A DNA stretch of 64,000 bases from Bacteroidia bacterium (GCA_016788165.1 JAEUTH010000040.1:18043-82042), one strand, 5' to 3'. Positions 1 through 11,102 are shown, numbered from the stretch's first letter. The notes: a model not told the origin generated them from the sequence alone. Made by a program: numbers and translations.

Positions 1-1326
1 CAGTAATACATCATAAAAAGCAAACTGATTTTCATTCCATTTTTTTTGCAATGCATCTGTATCGTACGTTTGTGGCGGTTCAAAAAGGTAGTGGCCCATG
101 GAGTGCATATCGTGCAAAAACTGAATGCGTGGTTTAAGTAACTGTACGGCTTTTATAAGGTAGCTGTCTGTTAATCTAACATCATCACCACTATACTTAT
201 AACTTTCAATTACATCGTTACGTAAATGATCAACTAATGTTGCATCGGGTAGTGCGCGCACATATTGTTCGTTAAACCACTTGGCTTTTTCGGGGTCGAA
301 TTTTGCACCTGCTTTATGAATATGCTTAAAGCTAAAGGCATTAATAAGTTGGGGCATGGTAAACAACTCTTGTGTGGTGCCACTGTTCCAACCTAAAAGT
401 GCCAACATATTTACAAATGCCTGTGGCAGGTAACCACGCTCGCGGTAGCCTGACGAAATTTCGGCTGTAATGGGGTCGGTCCAGTTAAGCGGAAACACCG
501 GAAAACCCAGCCTGTCGCCATCGCGCTTGCTTAATTTTCCATGGCCATCGGGCTTGAGTAAAAGCGGCAAGTGTGCATAATGCGGCATTTTACTTTCCCA
601 GCCTAAGTACTTGTAAATTAAAATATGTGCCGGTGCACTGGGCAACCACTCTTCGCCACGTACGGCATGTGTAATTTGCATTAAATAATCGTCAACTATA
701 TGCGCTAAGTGATAGGTAGGCATGCCATCGCTTTTCAGCAAAACTTTATCGTCAACAATATTGGTATTAAACACCACATGGCCACGCACCAAATCATCAA
801 AAGCAACTTCGTTATCGGGCATCACTTTAAGGCGGATAACATAAGGTGTATTGTTATTCAAAAGGTTGTTTACTTCTGATGCGGGCTGGCTTAATGAGTT
901 TTGCATTTGCATGCGTGTTTGTGCATCGTACATAAAACTTTTGCCAGTTGATTCGGCTTGCTTTCGCTTTATTTCCATGTCGGCAGCAGTATCAAATGCA
1001 TAATATGCATGGCCGCTGCCAATTAACTGTTCAGCATATTGTTTATACAATGGCTTACGTTCGCTTTGGCGGTATGGCGCATGTTTGCCATCGCCAAAAC
1101 CAACACCTTCGTTCGGAATAATGCCACACCAGTTTAATGCATCAATTATGTATTGCTCGGCACCGGGTACAAAACGGTTTTGGTCGGTATCTTCGATGCG
1201 TAAAATAAAATCGCCACCATGTTGTTTGGCAAAAAGGTAACTGTATAAAGCAGTTCGCACACCACCCATGTGCAATGGGCCTGTAGGACTGGGCGCAAAT
1301 CGAAGTCTAACTTTATTTGATTCCAT
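1..1326 (-). CDS. gltX: glutamyl-tRNA synthetase, 3' end cut by window edge
   Basis: Class I aminoacyl-tRNA synthetase that charges tRNA-Glu in the cytoplasm. The reading frame is open from the ATG at 1324-1326 to the window edge (442 codons), so the end of the anticodon-binding domain is missing; full-length relatives are about 500 residues. The N-terminus MESNKVRLRFAPSPTGPLHM carries the HIGH-type motif (HMGG, residues 19-22). The KMSKS loop appears as KLSKRDG near residue 264. Both signatures and the spacing are typical of bacterial GluRS. The start is set by the FAPSPTG motif at residues 10-16 and by a good -7 promoter element upstream. No non-discriminating (Glu/Gln) behaviour can be judged from this. 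Confidence 0.95.
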   Translation of the reverse strand, partial: MESNKVRLRFAPSPTGPLHMGGVRTALYSYLFAKQHGGDFILRIEDTDQNRFVPGAEQYIIDALNWCGIIPNEGVGFGDGKHAPYRQSERKPLYKQYAEQLIGSGHAYYAFDTAADMEIKRKQAESTGKSFMYDAQTRMQMQNSLSQPASEVNNLLNNNTPYVIRLKVMPDNEVAFDDLVRGHVVFNTNIVDDKVLLKSDGMPTYHLAHIVDDYLMQITHAVRGEEWLPSAPAHILIYKYLGWESKMPHYAHLPLLLKPDGHGKLSKRDGDRLGFPVFPLNWTDPITAEISSGYRERGYLPQAFVNMLALLGWNSGTTQELFTMPQLINAFSFKHIHKAGAKFDPEKAKWFNEQYVRALPDATLVDHLRNDVIESYKYSGDDVRLTDSYLIKAVQLLKPRIQFLHDMHSMGHYLFEPPQTYDTDALQKKWNENQFAFYDVLL

Positions 1327-1357
1327 TTTTATAGGTTATGGTTTTTAATGAGGGCGG

Positions 1358-1365
1358 CAAATATA
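1358..1365 (-). promoter_or_regulatory. -7 promoter element for gltX
   Basis: On the minus strand this reads TATATTTG followed by CC, a perfect match to the Bacteroidota -7 consensus TAnnTTTG. It lies 31 bp upstream of the gltX ATG. No clear -33 TTTG was found at the right distance. Confidence 0.45.
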
Positions 1366-1498
1366 GTGTTATGTGTAATGGCACCATGCAGAAGTGTGTT
1401 AGCGATTCGCAAATAAATTAACGCACCGAGCAAATTGAAAGACATTTAATAACCTATTCGTTTTTTAATTCCTATTTTACATTCTAACCTTTTTGTAT

Positions 1499-3117
1499 AT
1501 GAAAAAATTTCTATCATCCTCAATAATTTATTTTGTATTATTTGCAGTAATTCTCACGATCAGTATTTGTATAATATTACCAGAGTTGACAGCTTAAACA
1601 ATTTTTTTGGTTTCGAGCAAACCCTTCTTAATCCTAAGAATAATAATAAAGTTGATTTATCCATGAATTACAAACCAGGCTATGAAGCCCCATTATTATT
1701 GACTGAAATGGATAGTTCTGGAATAATTTTAAAAAGCAAAAAGATTAAGTTTTTTAGTGACTCATTACAATTTTTCTGCAACGGAGCAAGGTGGCCATCA
1801 GGCACTCAATTTGCTTTAGCAAAAAGTTTATACTCCCCTATTGATAGTTCCTATTATTTTGCAGGTGTTCTTGTGGCACACTATGGCGTTTGAAGTACAC
1901 TGGCAACTAACGCATTACTCAAAGTTGATAATAATTTGGACACAGTATGGCTTCGTGAATATTATACTGCCGCATATACTGGGCTCAACATTTCTGCTGA
2001 TACTGGATTGATAGCTTCAGCATTATATAACATAAGAAAGTTAAACCCTTTGAATGATGATACTATTTGGTCGCGAACATACTTGCCATCTAATGGTAAT
2101 TCATACGCTTTATTAGGACAAAATAGAGCATATAATGATTCTGAATTTGTGGTTTGTGGAGGTAGTAATTTATTTTCACATGTGACACGTAGAGGTACTT
2201 TAGCAAAGTTTAATCAGGATGGAAACATTCTTTGGTCGTATGCTTACGGAGATAGCACACCTGAATTATTTCGTGTTGTTAACCCAACCAATGATAGCAG
2301 CTATATAATAGTTAATGAACATGACTATAACAACAATGCAGATGCATCAGTGATAAAAATTTCAAACAATGGAACTTTTTTATGGGGGAAATATTATGAC
2401 AAACCCGGTAAGAAAGTGACAGCCTATGATATTGCAAATACACCCGACAATAATTATTTTCTCACTCTGTCAGTATTAGACACACTTTCGTTTGTACAAA
2501 AAGCCTACTTGTTAAAAATAGATTCACTGGGTAATATTATTTGGTCACATAAATTTAATCCGCCAATAACTTTAGGAAATTATCAGGAGTTGCATCGTTT
2601 TATTCCAACACCAGATGGGGGTTACTACATTAACGGTACACGATTAATAAAAATAGATTCAACAGGTTACGGTTGCTGGTTTATAAATGAGCCCAATGCT
2701 GTTACACAAAATGATTTGTTTTTTGTAACAGACACAACTCCTTTAATTGCGCAACAGTATCCTCCTCCTCCCTTTGGCGAATATATTTACATAAATCATA
2801 TTGTGCCTGCAGCGTTTATTGATTCAATGTGGGTTGATAGTTGCTTAAATACAACGAGCATTAATGAAGCGAATTATCATTCAGATAACTTTTTGTTATA
2901 CCCAAATCCTACAGTAAATAAACTTACTATAAGTAGCCAACAGTTTGCAAATAAGAGAGTAACTGTTACTATGTGTGATTTAATCGGCATGCAAAAACTT
3001 CAAACAAAATTTGTTGGAAGTGCAGATGGAAAAATTGTGATTGATGTGCATAATCTGGCAAGCGGGATTTACTTTGTGAAGGTGAATAACAGTGTGCAAA
3101 GATTTGTGAAGATGTAG
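1499..3117 (+). pseudogene. T9SS-sorted secreted protein, broken by a frameshift and an in-frame stop
   Basis: A secreted, T9SS-type protein that appears inactivated. An ATG at 1499 starts a normal signal peptide (MKKFLSSSIIYFVLFAV), but that frame ends at 1597. The mature protein continues in another frame that is open from before 1567, so about one base is missing near 1545. The body frame then meets TGA at 1891-1893 and resumes in the same frame to 3117. The body has repeated short segments of the 'D-S-x-G-N-I-I-W-S' kind that resemble T9SS beta-propeller cargo. It ends in a C-terminal sorting domain (YPNPT about 80 residues from the end, then SGIYFVKV). The stop sits where Trp is plausible (GV*STLATN). 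Sequencing error cannot be excluded. A similar broken gene lies at 43657-44976. Confidence 0.75.
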
Positions 3118-3359
3118 CATGAAAGCACAAACTACCGCGAGCGCACGGATATATAAATCCCTATGGACGTTACCAACCTACGATGGTTATGCAATTAATC
3201 TATCGACCTAAAAAGCATAAAATCAATCAAAGCCCTGCATAAAGCGACATTTATTTTTATTATGGGGGCTGTTTTATGTTTGACAATTGTAATAACAGTT
3301 GTGTTTATACTGATATCACATTAAGCATAAAAATTCGTTTGTTTAATTTGCACGGATAA

Positions 3360-6300
3360 ATGTTTTGCTTACGTTGGTATATTTTGTTTCTGCTTTGTAT
3401 GCTACACATGTGGGTTGTGGGACAGCAAACCAATAATTTACGTCAGGCAACTGTGGGCATTTTGCCCGATACCGTAACCATTGATACATTAAGTATTGTA
3501 CCGGGCACGGTTACTGTTTTTCAGCAAAATGTATTGGTTGACACCACCACTTACATGGTTAACTATGCCGATGGTAAATTAATATGGCGTAAAAATTCCA
3601 ATGCTTATAAGGCATTATCAATTACGAATGTACGTGTTGTTTACCGCGTTTTTCCGGTATTGTTTACAAAAACATATAGCCATAAACAGGTGGGTAATAT
3701 TTATAACAGCACAGGTAGTTTGGTTTATGCACCCGAAGAAAAAAACAACGATTTTTTTAAAATGGAATCGCTCAATCATTCGGGCAGCATATCGCGTGGC
3801 ATTACGTTCGGCAATAATCAGGATGTGGTTGTAAACTCGGGCTTAAACCTGCAAATGGCCGGGCGTATTGATAAATCGTGGGAAATTTCGGCTGCTATTA
3901 CCGATAACAACATACCGCTGCAACCCGATGGCAATACACAGCAGTTGCAAGATTTTGATAAGGTTTTTATACAACTATCCAATGAGCGCACAAAAATTAT
4001 TGCTGGCGATTTTGAATTGGCACGGCCACAAACACACTTTTTAAATTTTTTTAAACGTGCACAAGGTGGCTTAATACAAACCACCGTGCCATTCGAAAAC
4101 AAAAAACATGTACTCAATATAAGTGGCAGCGCATCCATTTCGCGGGGTAAGTTTGCACGTAATGTGGTTATTGGTATTGAGGCCAATCAAGGCCCTTACC
4201 GGTTGCAGGGTGCCGATAACGAAGTGTTTATAATTGTGCTATCGGGTACTGAACGGGTTTACATTGATGGTGTATTAATGATGCGCGGGCAAGAGCACGA
4301 TTATATAATTGATTATAACACAGCCGAAATAAAATTTACCGCCAACAGAATAATTACCAAAGACAAACGCATAACGGTTGAATTTCAGTACAGTGATAAA
4401 AATTATGTGCGCAGCTTGGTGTATGGCCATGCTGATGCTGTAATTAATAAAGGCCGATACCGATTAGATGTTTATAATGAGCAAGATGCCAAAAATCAAC
4501 CACTGCTTCAAGATTTGTCGAATGCAGATAAAACATTATTAGCCAGTGTAGGCGATAGCGTTAATCAGGCTTATAAAGTTAATGCCGATAGTATAGCCTT
4601 TACTAATAACGAAGTACTTTATAAACGGATTGACACACTTTTTGCCGGCACGTTATATCAAAGCATTTACGTACACTCAGTAAATGCCGATAGTGCATTT
4701 TATAGAGTTGGTTTTAGTTTTTTGGGTTCGATGCGTGGCAATTACATTCAGCAGGTAAGTCCGGTAAATGGTAAAGTGTTTCAGTGGGTTACACCGGTAA
4801 ACGGAGTGCCGCAAGGCCAATACGAACCAATAACGTTATTAATAGCACCGCAAAAAAAACAAATGATAACTGCCGGTGCCGATTATCAGTTAACGGCTAA
4901 CACAGGCATAACCACAGAGCTGGCATTTTCAAATACCGATCTGAATTTATTTAGCCAAATACACAATGCCGATAACCAGGGCTTTGCCATAAACACTAAA
5001 TTAAATAACAAATACGCTTTGCAAAAAAACAAAGCCGATAGTGCCTGGGTGTTACACACCACATTAGCTGTTGAGCACCTGCATAAAAATTTCAGATTTA
5101 TTGAACCATACAGGCCTATTGAATTTGCGCGCGACTGGAACCTGGCAACTACGAATGCCACCGGTGCCGAAACCGCCACCACCATGCTGTTTGCAGCCAT
5201 GCAAAAGCAACAACTTATAAGCTATCAGCTAAAAACATTTTTTAAAGGCTCTTACAATGGATTGCAACATCAGCTTAACATGCAAACGCAAATGGGCAAG
5301 TGGCATAACAAAGGTTATGTAACATACCTGCACAGTAAAGCAAACGGAGCTAACAGCGGCTATATACGCGCATTTAGTAATCAAAGTTATGCGTTAAAAC
5401 GTGTTACAGTTGGTGTGCAATATGAAACTGAAAACAATAAATTATTTAATGCAGCCGATACCTTAACAGCACAAAGTTTTTTTTACCAGCAGTACGATGC
5501 TTATATAACCAATGCAGCAGCAGCTAACCGTTTTACCTACAAAATAAGTGGTGGCCAGCGGTACGATTTTGCAATTGACAAAGCACATTTTAAATATTCA
5601 AATCATGCCGATAACATGGCGGCTGATATAACCCTCAATGGCAAAACCAATGGCCGGTTTATGGCCGGTTTTATTTACCGGCAATTGCATGGTGCCGATA
5701 GTATTATACAAATTGCCGGCAGCCAAACATTGTTACAAAAAATGGGATATACCAATCAATGGCTTAATGGGGGTATAAACCTAAATACGTATTATGAGGC
5801 AAGTACGGGTCAGGAGTTACGTAAGGAGTTTTCCTACCTCGAGGTACAACCCGGCACCGGAGTTTATACATGGAATGATTACAACTTAAACGGAGTTAAA
5901 GAGCTTAATGAGTTCGAGGTTTCGGCCTTTACCGATCAGGCCAACTACATACGCATTTTTGTGCCAACTACTACTTACATACGAACCATAAGCACACAAT
6001 TTAATAATGTGTTAGGTATTAACCCGGCAGCTTTTTTAAAACTTAATAAACCCGCTAAAAAGGTATTGTCGAAATTTGCGGCCCAATTTGCATTACAATT
6101 TGATAATAAGAGGATGCGTAAAAATATTGAAGACGGTATTAATCCCATAGTTACTAATATTAACGACACCAATTTAGTGGCTGCCAATACATTAATGCGG
6201 CACACGCTTTTCTATAATCGTATAAGTAGTGTTGCCGGGGCCGATTACACTTTTCAGAATGCACGCAATAAAATTTTTCTAACCAATGGATATGAAATTC

Positions 6301-6830
6301 GCACGTATCAATTTCATCAGGTAAATATGCGTTGGAATATTACAAAGGTGTTTGGTACTACACTGCTTGCAGAATCGGGTATTAAAAAAAGTGGCAGCGA
6401 TTTTTTTAGTAACCGCAGTTATCACATAAACTACTACCGCACCGAGCCCGGGTTTAGCATACAACCCAATGCACTGTTTCGAACCATTTTCAGTTATGCC
6501 TTAATCAATAAAACCAATACCATAGGCGAACCTGCACAAAAAATGCAACAGAATAGATGGAGTGTGGAAGTAAAGTACAGTAATATAAAAAGAGGATTGC
6601 TATCGGCCCGGTTTAACTACATAAACATCAGCTACAACGATGACAGTAACTCGCCTTTAGCATACGAAATGTTAGAAGGTTATCAGAAAGGAAAAAATTT
6701 ACAATGGATATTTAACCTGCAGCGCAATTTAAGTAAAGTACTGCAACTTACCGTAAATTACGAAGGGCGCAAATCAAACGGAGTACCAGTTGTGCATACT
6801 GCAAGTGTGCAAGCACGTGCATTTTTTTAG
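3360..6830 (+). CDS. large predicted outer-membrane beta-barrel protein, function unknown
   Basis: An 1156-residue protein with an N-terminal hydrophobic signal segment (about residues 5-21, cleavage likely after VVG) and a C-terminal phenylalanine (...VQARAFF), as in outer-membrane barrels. The middle and C-terminal parts show long runs of alternating polar and aromatic residues expected of beta strands. A segment around residues 140-210 (GSISRGITFGNNQDVVVNSG, then NNIPLQPDGNTQQLQDFD) looks strongly conserved and resembles sequences I associate with large Bacteroidota surface/OM proteins, including SprA-like ones, but I cannot name a family. There is no T9SS tail. It stands alone on this strand, with a 242-base gap upstream. 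Role unknown; export, adhesion and envelope assembly are all possible. Confidence 0.6.
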   Translation: MFCLRWYILFLLCMLHMWVVGQQTNNLRQATVGILPDTVTIDTLSIVPGTVTVFQQNVLVDTTTYMVNYADGKLIWRKNSNAYKALSITNVRVVYRVFPVLFTKTYSHKQVGNIYNSTGSLVYAPEEKNNDFFKMESLNHSGSISRGITFGNNQDVVVNSGLNLQMAGRIDKSWEISAAITDNNIPLQPDGNTQQLQDFDKVFIQLSNERTKIIAGDFELARPQTHFLNFFKRAQGGLIQTTVPFENKKHVLNISGSASISRGKFARNVVIGIEANQGPYRLQGADNEVFIIVLSGTERVYIDGVLMMRGQEHDYIIDYNTAEIKFTANRIITKDKRITVEFQYSDKNYVRSLVYGHADAVINKGRYRLDVYNEQDAKNQPLLQDLSNADKTLLASVGDSVNQAYKVNADSIAFTNNEVLYKRIDTLFAGTLYQSIYVHSVNADSAFYRVGFSFLGSMRGNYIQQVSPVNGKVFQWVTPVNGVPQGQYEPITLLIAPQKKQMITAGADYQLTANTGITTELAFSNTDLNLFSQIHNADNQGFAINTKLNNKYALQKNKADSAWVLHTTLAVEHLHKNFRFIEPYRPIEFARDWNLATTNATGAETATTMLFAAMQKQQLISYQLKTFFKGSYNGLQHQLNMQTQMGKWHNKGYVTYLHSKANGANSGYIRAFSNQSYALKRVTVGVQYETENNKLFNAADTLTAQSFFYQQYDAYITNAAAANRFTYKISGGQRYDFAIDKAHFKYSNHADNMAADITLNGKTNGRFMAGFIYRQLHGADSIIQIAGSQTLLQKMGYTNQWLNGGINLNTYYEASTGQELRKEFSYLEVQPGTGVYTWNDYNLNGVKELNEFEVSAFTDQANYIRIFVPTTTYIRTISTQFNNVLGINPAAFLKLNKPAKKVLSKFAAQFALQFDNKRMRKNIEDGINPIVTNINDTNLVAANTLMRHTLFYNRISSVAGADYTFQNARNKIFLTNGYEIRTYQFHQVNMRWNITKVFGTTLLAESGIKKSGSDFFSNRSYHINYYRTEPGFSIQPNALFRTIFSYALINKTNTIGEPAQKMQQNRWSVEVKYSNIKRGLLSARFNYINISYNDDSNSPLAYEMLEGYQKGKNLQWIFNLQRNLSKVLQLTVNYEGRKSNGVPVVHTASVQARAFF

Positions 6831-6867
6831 TTTTTTTTTTGACGTTGCTGTACCGTTTGCAAAAACA

Positions 6868-7458
6868 TTATTTACTTTTTTTCCAGGTTTGATAGCCGTC
6901 TTGTTGTGTGGGTCTGTTTAAAGGTATTTCGGTTAATGCCTGGCATGGCTTTAATGTGGCATGTAACTCGGCAGGCAGTTGTTGGTAAAGTGCGGTACCT
7001 TTTGTTTTCCAGGCAATCATTTCATCACTAACATCTTTAATAATTTTTGCAGGATTTCCCACAGCTATTTTTCTATCGGGTATTACCATGCCATCGGGCA
7101 CAAAACACAATGCACCCACAATACAATTATCACCCACAATTACATTATCCATTACAACGGCATTCATGCCAATTAAGCTATTGGCTCCAATAGTACTTCC
7201 ATGTATAATGGCACCATGGCCAATGTGTGCGCCCGCTTTAAGTAAAACGGTTACACCCGGAAACATGTGCAGGGTACAGTTTTCCTGCACATTACAGCCA
7301 TCTTCAATTATTATCTGCCCCCAATCGCCACGCAATGCAGCACCCGGCCCAACATAAACATGTGCACCAATAATAACATTACCCGTAACCGTTGCTTGCG
7401 GATGTATAAAACTACTGGGGTGTATTACAGGTATGTAGCCGTTAAATTCATATATCAT
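6868..7458 (-). CDS. gamma-carbonic anhydrase-like / PaaY-type hexapeptide-repeat protein
   Basis: A 196-residue left-handed beta-helix protein. Hexapeptide repeats run from about residue 10 to 150 (for example GNVIIGAHVYVGPGAAL and NSLIGMNAVVMDNVIVGDN). His64, His81 and His86 occupy the positions and spacing of the three metal ligands of gamma-class carbonic anhydrases; LRGDWG (42-47) contains the conserved Arg-Asp pair. The length and C-terminal extension fit PaaY, a thioesterase-like protein of the phenylacetate pathway, better than the shorter CamH/YrdA type. No paa genes are visible nearby, so a housekeeping role is equally likely. It converges with the gene ending at 6830, 37 bp away. 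Confidence 0.75.
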   Translation of the reverse strand: MIYEFNGYIPVIHPSSFIHPQATVTGNVIIGAHVYVGPGAALRGDWGQIIIEDGCNVQENCTLHMFPGVTVLLKAGAHIGHGAIIHGSTIGANSLIGMNAVVMDNVIVGDNCIVGALCFVPDGMVIPDRKIAVGNPAKIIKDVSDEMIAWKTKGTALYQQLPAELHATLKPCQALTEIPLNRPTQQDGYQTWKKSK

Positions 7459-7544
7459 TTTGATAGTGTTAAAATGTAAATAATACTTTTTCTTAATAAT
7501 GAAGTTGTTTTAAGATTGTATCTTTAATGTTCAACTAAATATAA

Positions 7545-10500
7545 ATGCAAATGAAAAATTTATTTACTATTCGTAATTTGTTTGTTTATGTATTGATAAT
7601 TTTTGTCAGTCAAATACAAGCGCAAACACCATCCAAATTTTTTGAAAAATCGTTTGGTGTAAACAACAGTGTAGCCAACAAGGAACTGGCAGCCGATACC
7701 AATGGTAACGCCTACTTTTGGGGTACAAACAGCAACTATTATTATTTGGGAAAAACCAATACCGGTGGGGCTTTACAATGGATGCGCCAAGGGGTTTCAA
7801 ATTCAGGAAATTTAAACTACTCTGTTGATTTTAATTTAAGCATATCCAACATGGCAGTTGATGGTGGAGGCAATATCTATTTAGCAGGTATAGCCTATAA
7901 TCCCAGTTTAGGTAATAGGCTGAGTGTAGTAAAATTAAACAACAATGGCATCGTACAATGGCAGGCTTTTGATACCACAGTAAGCTATGGGCAAAGCAAT
8001 GCAGTTGTAACTATTGATGTAAATGGTAATCCGGTAGTGGCATGCGAGCGTAACGAATCGTGCAGCAAAGTATATGTAGTACGTTATAATAAAAATAACG
8101 GTGTTACAACCATGGCTAAAATTCATGATTTAATTGTTGGGCAGTGCGATTATGTAAGAGATATTAAAACCGATTCGGCAGGCAATATTTACGTTGCCGG
8201 ATATGTATATGTTGATGGTACCAAGCGTAACGATACGTATGTATTAAAACTTAACAATGCCGGCAATCAACAATGGATAAAAATGTATGATGGCAATAGT
8301 AATAATGACTATGCCGTTGACCTGAAGGTTGATGGCAGCGGTAATAATATTTACGTGGCCGGATATGGATATTTTGCAGCTACAGGTAACGATTGGCTGG
8401 TAGTAAAATACAATGCAGCAGGTACACAGCTTTGGGCAAAAAACATTGATGGTGGTGGCAACTCAACCGATTATTTAGACGAAATTATTGTGGACAATGC
8501 CGGTTTTGTTTTTGCATGTGGCAAACAATACGACCCCGTATCCGGCACTGTTTACAGGGTTTTTAAACTTAATCCAAACAATGGTTCGTCAAGCTCAAAA
8601 ACATTAGGTCAGTGTTATAGTACAAATAATACCTCACATATTGCCTGCGATGCAACCAACAGAATTTATGTTTCAAGTGCCGACTATGATATCCAAAACG
8701 TAACCCGTTTATCAAACAACTTAGCCGTGCAATATACCTGGGACGATTTACAAAACTATACCGTTGATGCCGGCATTGCACTTACACGCACCAACGAAGT
8801 TTTTGTATTGGCAAATCCGGTTTATAATGAGGAACCTGCTAAGGTGATAGGTTTAAACAATAATGGTGCATTGGCGTTTAATCTGCCTCTTGATTTGGAA
8901 ATACCAAGCAGCAATGATTTGCTATATGATTATACAGTTGATGCCGAAGGCCACATTTATGCTGCTACATACTCAAGCGACTATTACAATTTGCGTGTTT
9001 ATAAAACCGACAGAAATGGCAACTACATTTGGAACAGCACTTATAACAAAGGCAATTTTGTAGCACATGAAATAAAATTAGATGCAGCCAATAATGCACT
9101 TTACGTTTGCGGCAGACGCGAAAACAACATGAGCATAATTAAATACAATGCCAGTAACGGCAGCAGAGTTTGGGTAGCTTCATACAATGCTCCGGGCAAT
9201 TATATTGACAATGCCTATGCAATGGCTTTTGATAATAGTGGTAATATTTACATAACAGGCACGGGTTATAGCGGCAGTACCGAAGGCAATAATTGTTACA
9301 CTTTAAAGTTTAACAGCAATGGCATACGTCAATGGGTTGCCGAGTATAAAGGCAATACAGGTGTTAATCTGGAGGATATTGGCAGATCAATTGCATTAGA
9401 TGGCAGTGGCAATGTTTATGTATGTGGCTCGGCAGGTGTATTAAATCGCAGTGGCGAGTTTATGGTGCTTAAATACAATAACAATGGGGTGTTGCAGTAT
9501 AATAAATTACTTAGCGGAACCAACACCAACACCTATGACGAAGCTTATGATATTGCCGTTGATAATGCCGGTAACGCCTATGTAGGTGGCTATTACTATA
9601 ATGGAGCACCCGAGTATTATGCCGCTGTATTGGTAAAGTTAACCCCGGCCGGAAATGTTGATTTTACCAAACAATACAATGGACAAACGGCACAGTCATA
9701 TACCGAATATTTTAATCGTGTAATGCTGAAAGGCAACAATGTGTATGCAACAGGCACACAGAAACGTGACGCCAACGTGTTTGATATGGATGTGTTTACA
9801 GTAAAAGTAAGTACAACAGGCGCACAACAATGGATTAAAATATACGATAACACCAACAATACCAACACCTACAACTACAGTCAGGATTTATGGGTTGATA
9901 ATTCGAATAATGTATATGCTTTAGCCGTGTCGAATGATACTTTATGGACACTCCTAAAATACGACAGTGTAGGCACACAACTTTGGATATATAATCACGA
10001 CAGGCATCACGGCCAAAGCGCCAATTTAATTACAGGCTATAGTTATCGCCCTCAGTTAGCTGCCGATAATTTAGGCGGAGTATATATTGGCGGCACTACA
10101 TATCATGGCTATAACGGCTATAATAATGGCTTTATGCGTTTCTGCGAAAACCCACCGGTACCTGCCAACATAGCTTCGGGTCCGCTTACATTTTGTGCCG
10201 GGGGATCAGTTACACTTAATGCAGCTTCAGGTATTGGTTATTTATGGAGTAATGGAGCCACTACGCAAAGCATAGTTGCTAACACCAGTGGCAACTATAG
10301 AGTAACTGTTACTTATAATAACGGTTGCAGCAATTTATCGGCCAACAGAAATGTAACCGTTAACCCATTGCCAACGCCAACCATTACCGGTAATGGCCCG
10401 TTAACTTTTTGCGAAGGCAGTAATGTTACCCTAACAACAGCAACAGCCAGCAATTATTTATGGAGCAACGGTGCCACTACAAAAAGCATTGTAGTTGATA

Positions 10501-11102
10501 CCAGTGGTACCTTTACAGTAACAGTTACAAACAGTAATGGATGTACAGGCACATCGGCTTCTGTTGCCACCATTGATAATCCGTTACCCAATGCAACTGC
10601 TACTGCACAATCGCCAACCACCATTTGCAGTACCGATAGTGTTAAGCTGGTAGCCAATGGCGGTAATAATATTACCTATCAATGGCGCAGAGGCAATAAC
10701 AACGTAGCTGGTGCAACCGCTAAAACTTTTTATGCAAAATTACAGGGTAATTATACGGTAAGGGTTACCAGTACAAATACCGGTTGTTCACGTACTTCGG
10801 CTGCTGTTAATGTAGTAGTAAACTGCAAAATGTTTGCAGCCGACATTGCGCAACCCGATTTACAAGCATACCCTAACCCTACTACGGGTGTCATACATTT
10901 AACCGGCACACAAATGGCCAATGAAGTAGCACTAAACGTATATGATGCTGCAGGTAAAAGTATTTTAAATAAAACCTTGCATAGTGAAAATGGAAACCTG
11001 TATTATGATATTGACTTAACGCAATACCCTACCGGTATATATCGTTTCATGTTAATCAGCAACAACCAGATTATACACAAACAAGCATTTAAAATTGATT
11101 AA
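7545..11102 (+). CDS. secreted beta-propeller (SBBP-like) / Ig-like protein with T9SS sorting domain
   Basis: An 1185-residue exported protein. A signal peptide (to about residue 26, ...SQIQA) is followed by roughly 800 residues of repeats of the form 'VDxxGNxYVAGYxxxxxxDxxxxKxNxxGxxQW', typical of SBBP beta-propeller proteins. Then come three PKD/Ig-like modules (about residues 865-1095) starting with 'GPLTFCAGGSVTL', 'GPLTFCEGSNVTL' and a 'TTICSTDSVKL' version. The C-terminus is a T9SS type A sorting domain (YPNPTTG... then TGIYRFMLISN). It is therefore probably delivered to the cell surface or medium. The start could be the ATG at 7545 or at 7551 (MKNLF). Substrate unknown. A strong terminator follows. 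Confidence 0.85.
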   Translation: MQMKNLFTIRNLFVYVLIIFVSQIQAQTPSKFFEKSFGVNNSVANKELAADTNGNAYFWGTNSNYYYLGKTNTGGALQWMRQGVSNSGNLNYSVDFNLSISNMAVDGGGNIYLAGIAYNPSLGNRLSVVKLNNNGIVQWQAFDTTVSYGQSNAVVTIDVNGNPVVACERNESCSKVYVVRYNKNNGVTTMAKIHDLIVGQCDYVRDIKTDSAGNIYVAGYVYVDGTKRNDTYVLKLNNAGNQQWIKMYDGNSNNDYAVDLKVDGSGNNIYVAGYGYFAATGNDWLVVKYNAAGTQLWAKNIDGGGNSTDYLDEIIVDNAGFVFACGKQYDPVSGTVYRVFKLNPNNGSSSSKTLGQCYSTNNTSHIACDATNRIYVSSADYDIQNVTRLSNNLAVQYTWDDLQNYTVDAGIALTRTNEVFVLANPVYNEEPAKVIGLNNNGALAFNLPLDLEIPSSNDLLYDYTVDAEGHIYAATYSSDYYNLRVYKTDRNGNYIWNSTYNKGNFVAHEIKLDAANNALYVCGRRENNMSIIKYNASNGSRVWVASYNAPGNYIDNAYAMAFDNSGNIYITGTGYSGSTEGNNCYTLKFNSNGIRQWVAEYKGNTGVNLEDIGRSIALDGSGNVYVCGSAGVLNRSGEFMVLKYNNNGVLQYNKLLSGTNTNTYDEAYDIAVDNAGNAYVGGYYYNGAPEYYAAVLVKLTPAGNVDFTKQYNGQTAQSYTEYFNRVMLKGNNVYATGTQKRDANVFDMDVFTVKVSTTGAQQWIKIYDNTNNTNTYNYSQDLWVDNSNNVYALAVSNDTLWTLLKYDSVGTQLWIYNHDRHHGQSANLITGYSYRPQLAADNLGGVYIGGTTYHGYNGYNNGFMRFCENPPVPANIASGPLTFCAGGSVTLNAASGIGYLWSNGATTQSIVANTSGNYRVTVTYNNGCSNLSANRNVTVNPLPTPTITGNGPLTFCEGSNVTLTTATASNYLWSNGATTKSIVVDTSGTFTVTVTNSNGCTGTSASVATIDNPLPNATATAQSPTTICSTDSVKLVANGGNNITYQWRRGNNNVAGATAKTFYAKLQGNYTVRVTSTNTGCSRTSAAVNVVVNCKMFAADIAQPDLQAYPNPTTGVIHLTGTQMANEVALNVYDAAGKSILNKTLHSENGNLYYDIDLTQYPTGIYRFMLISNNQIIHKQAFKID

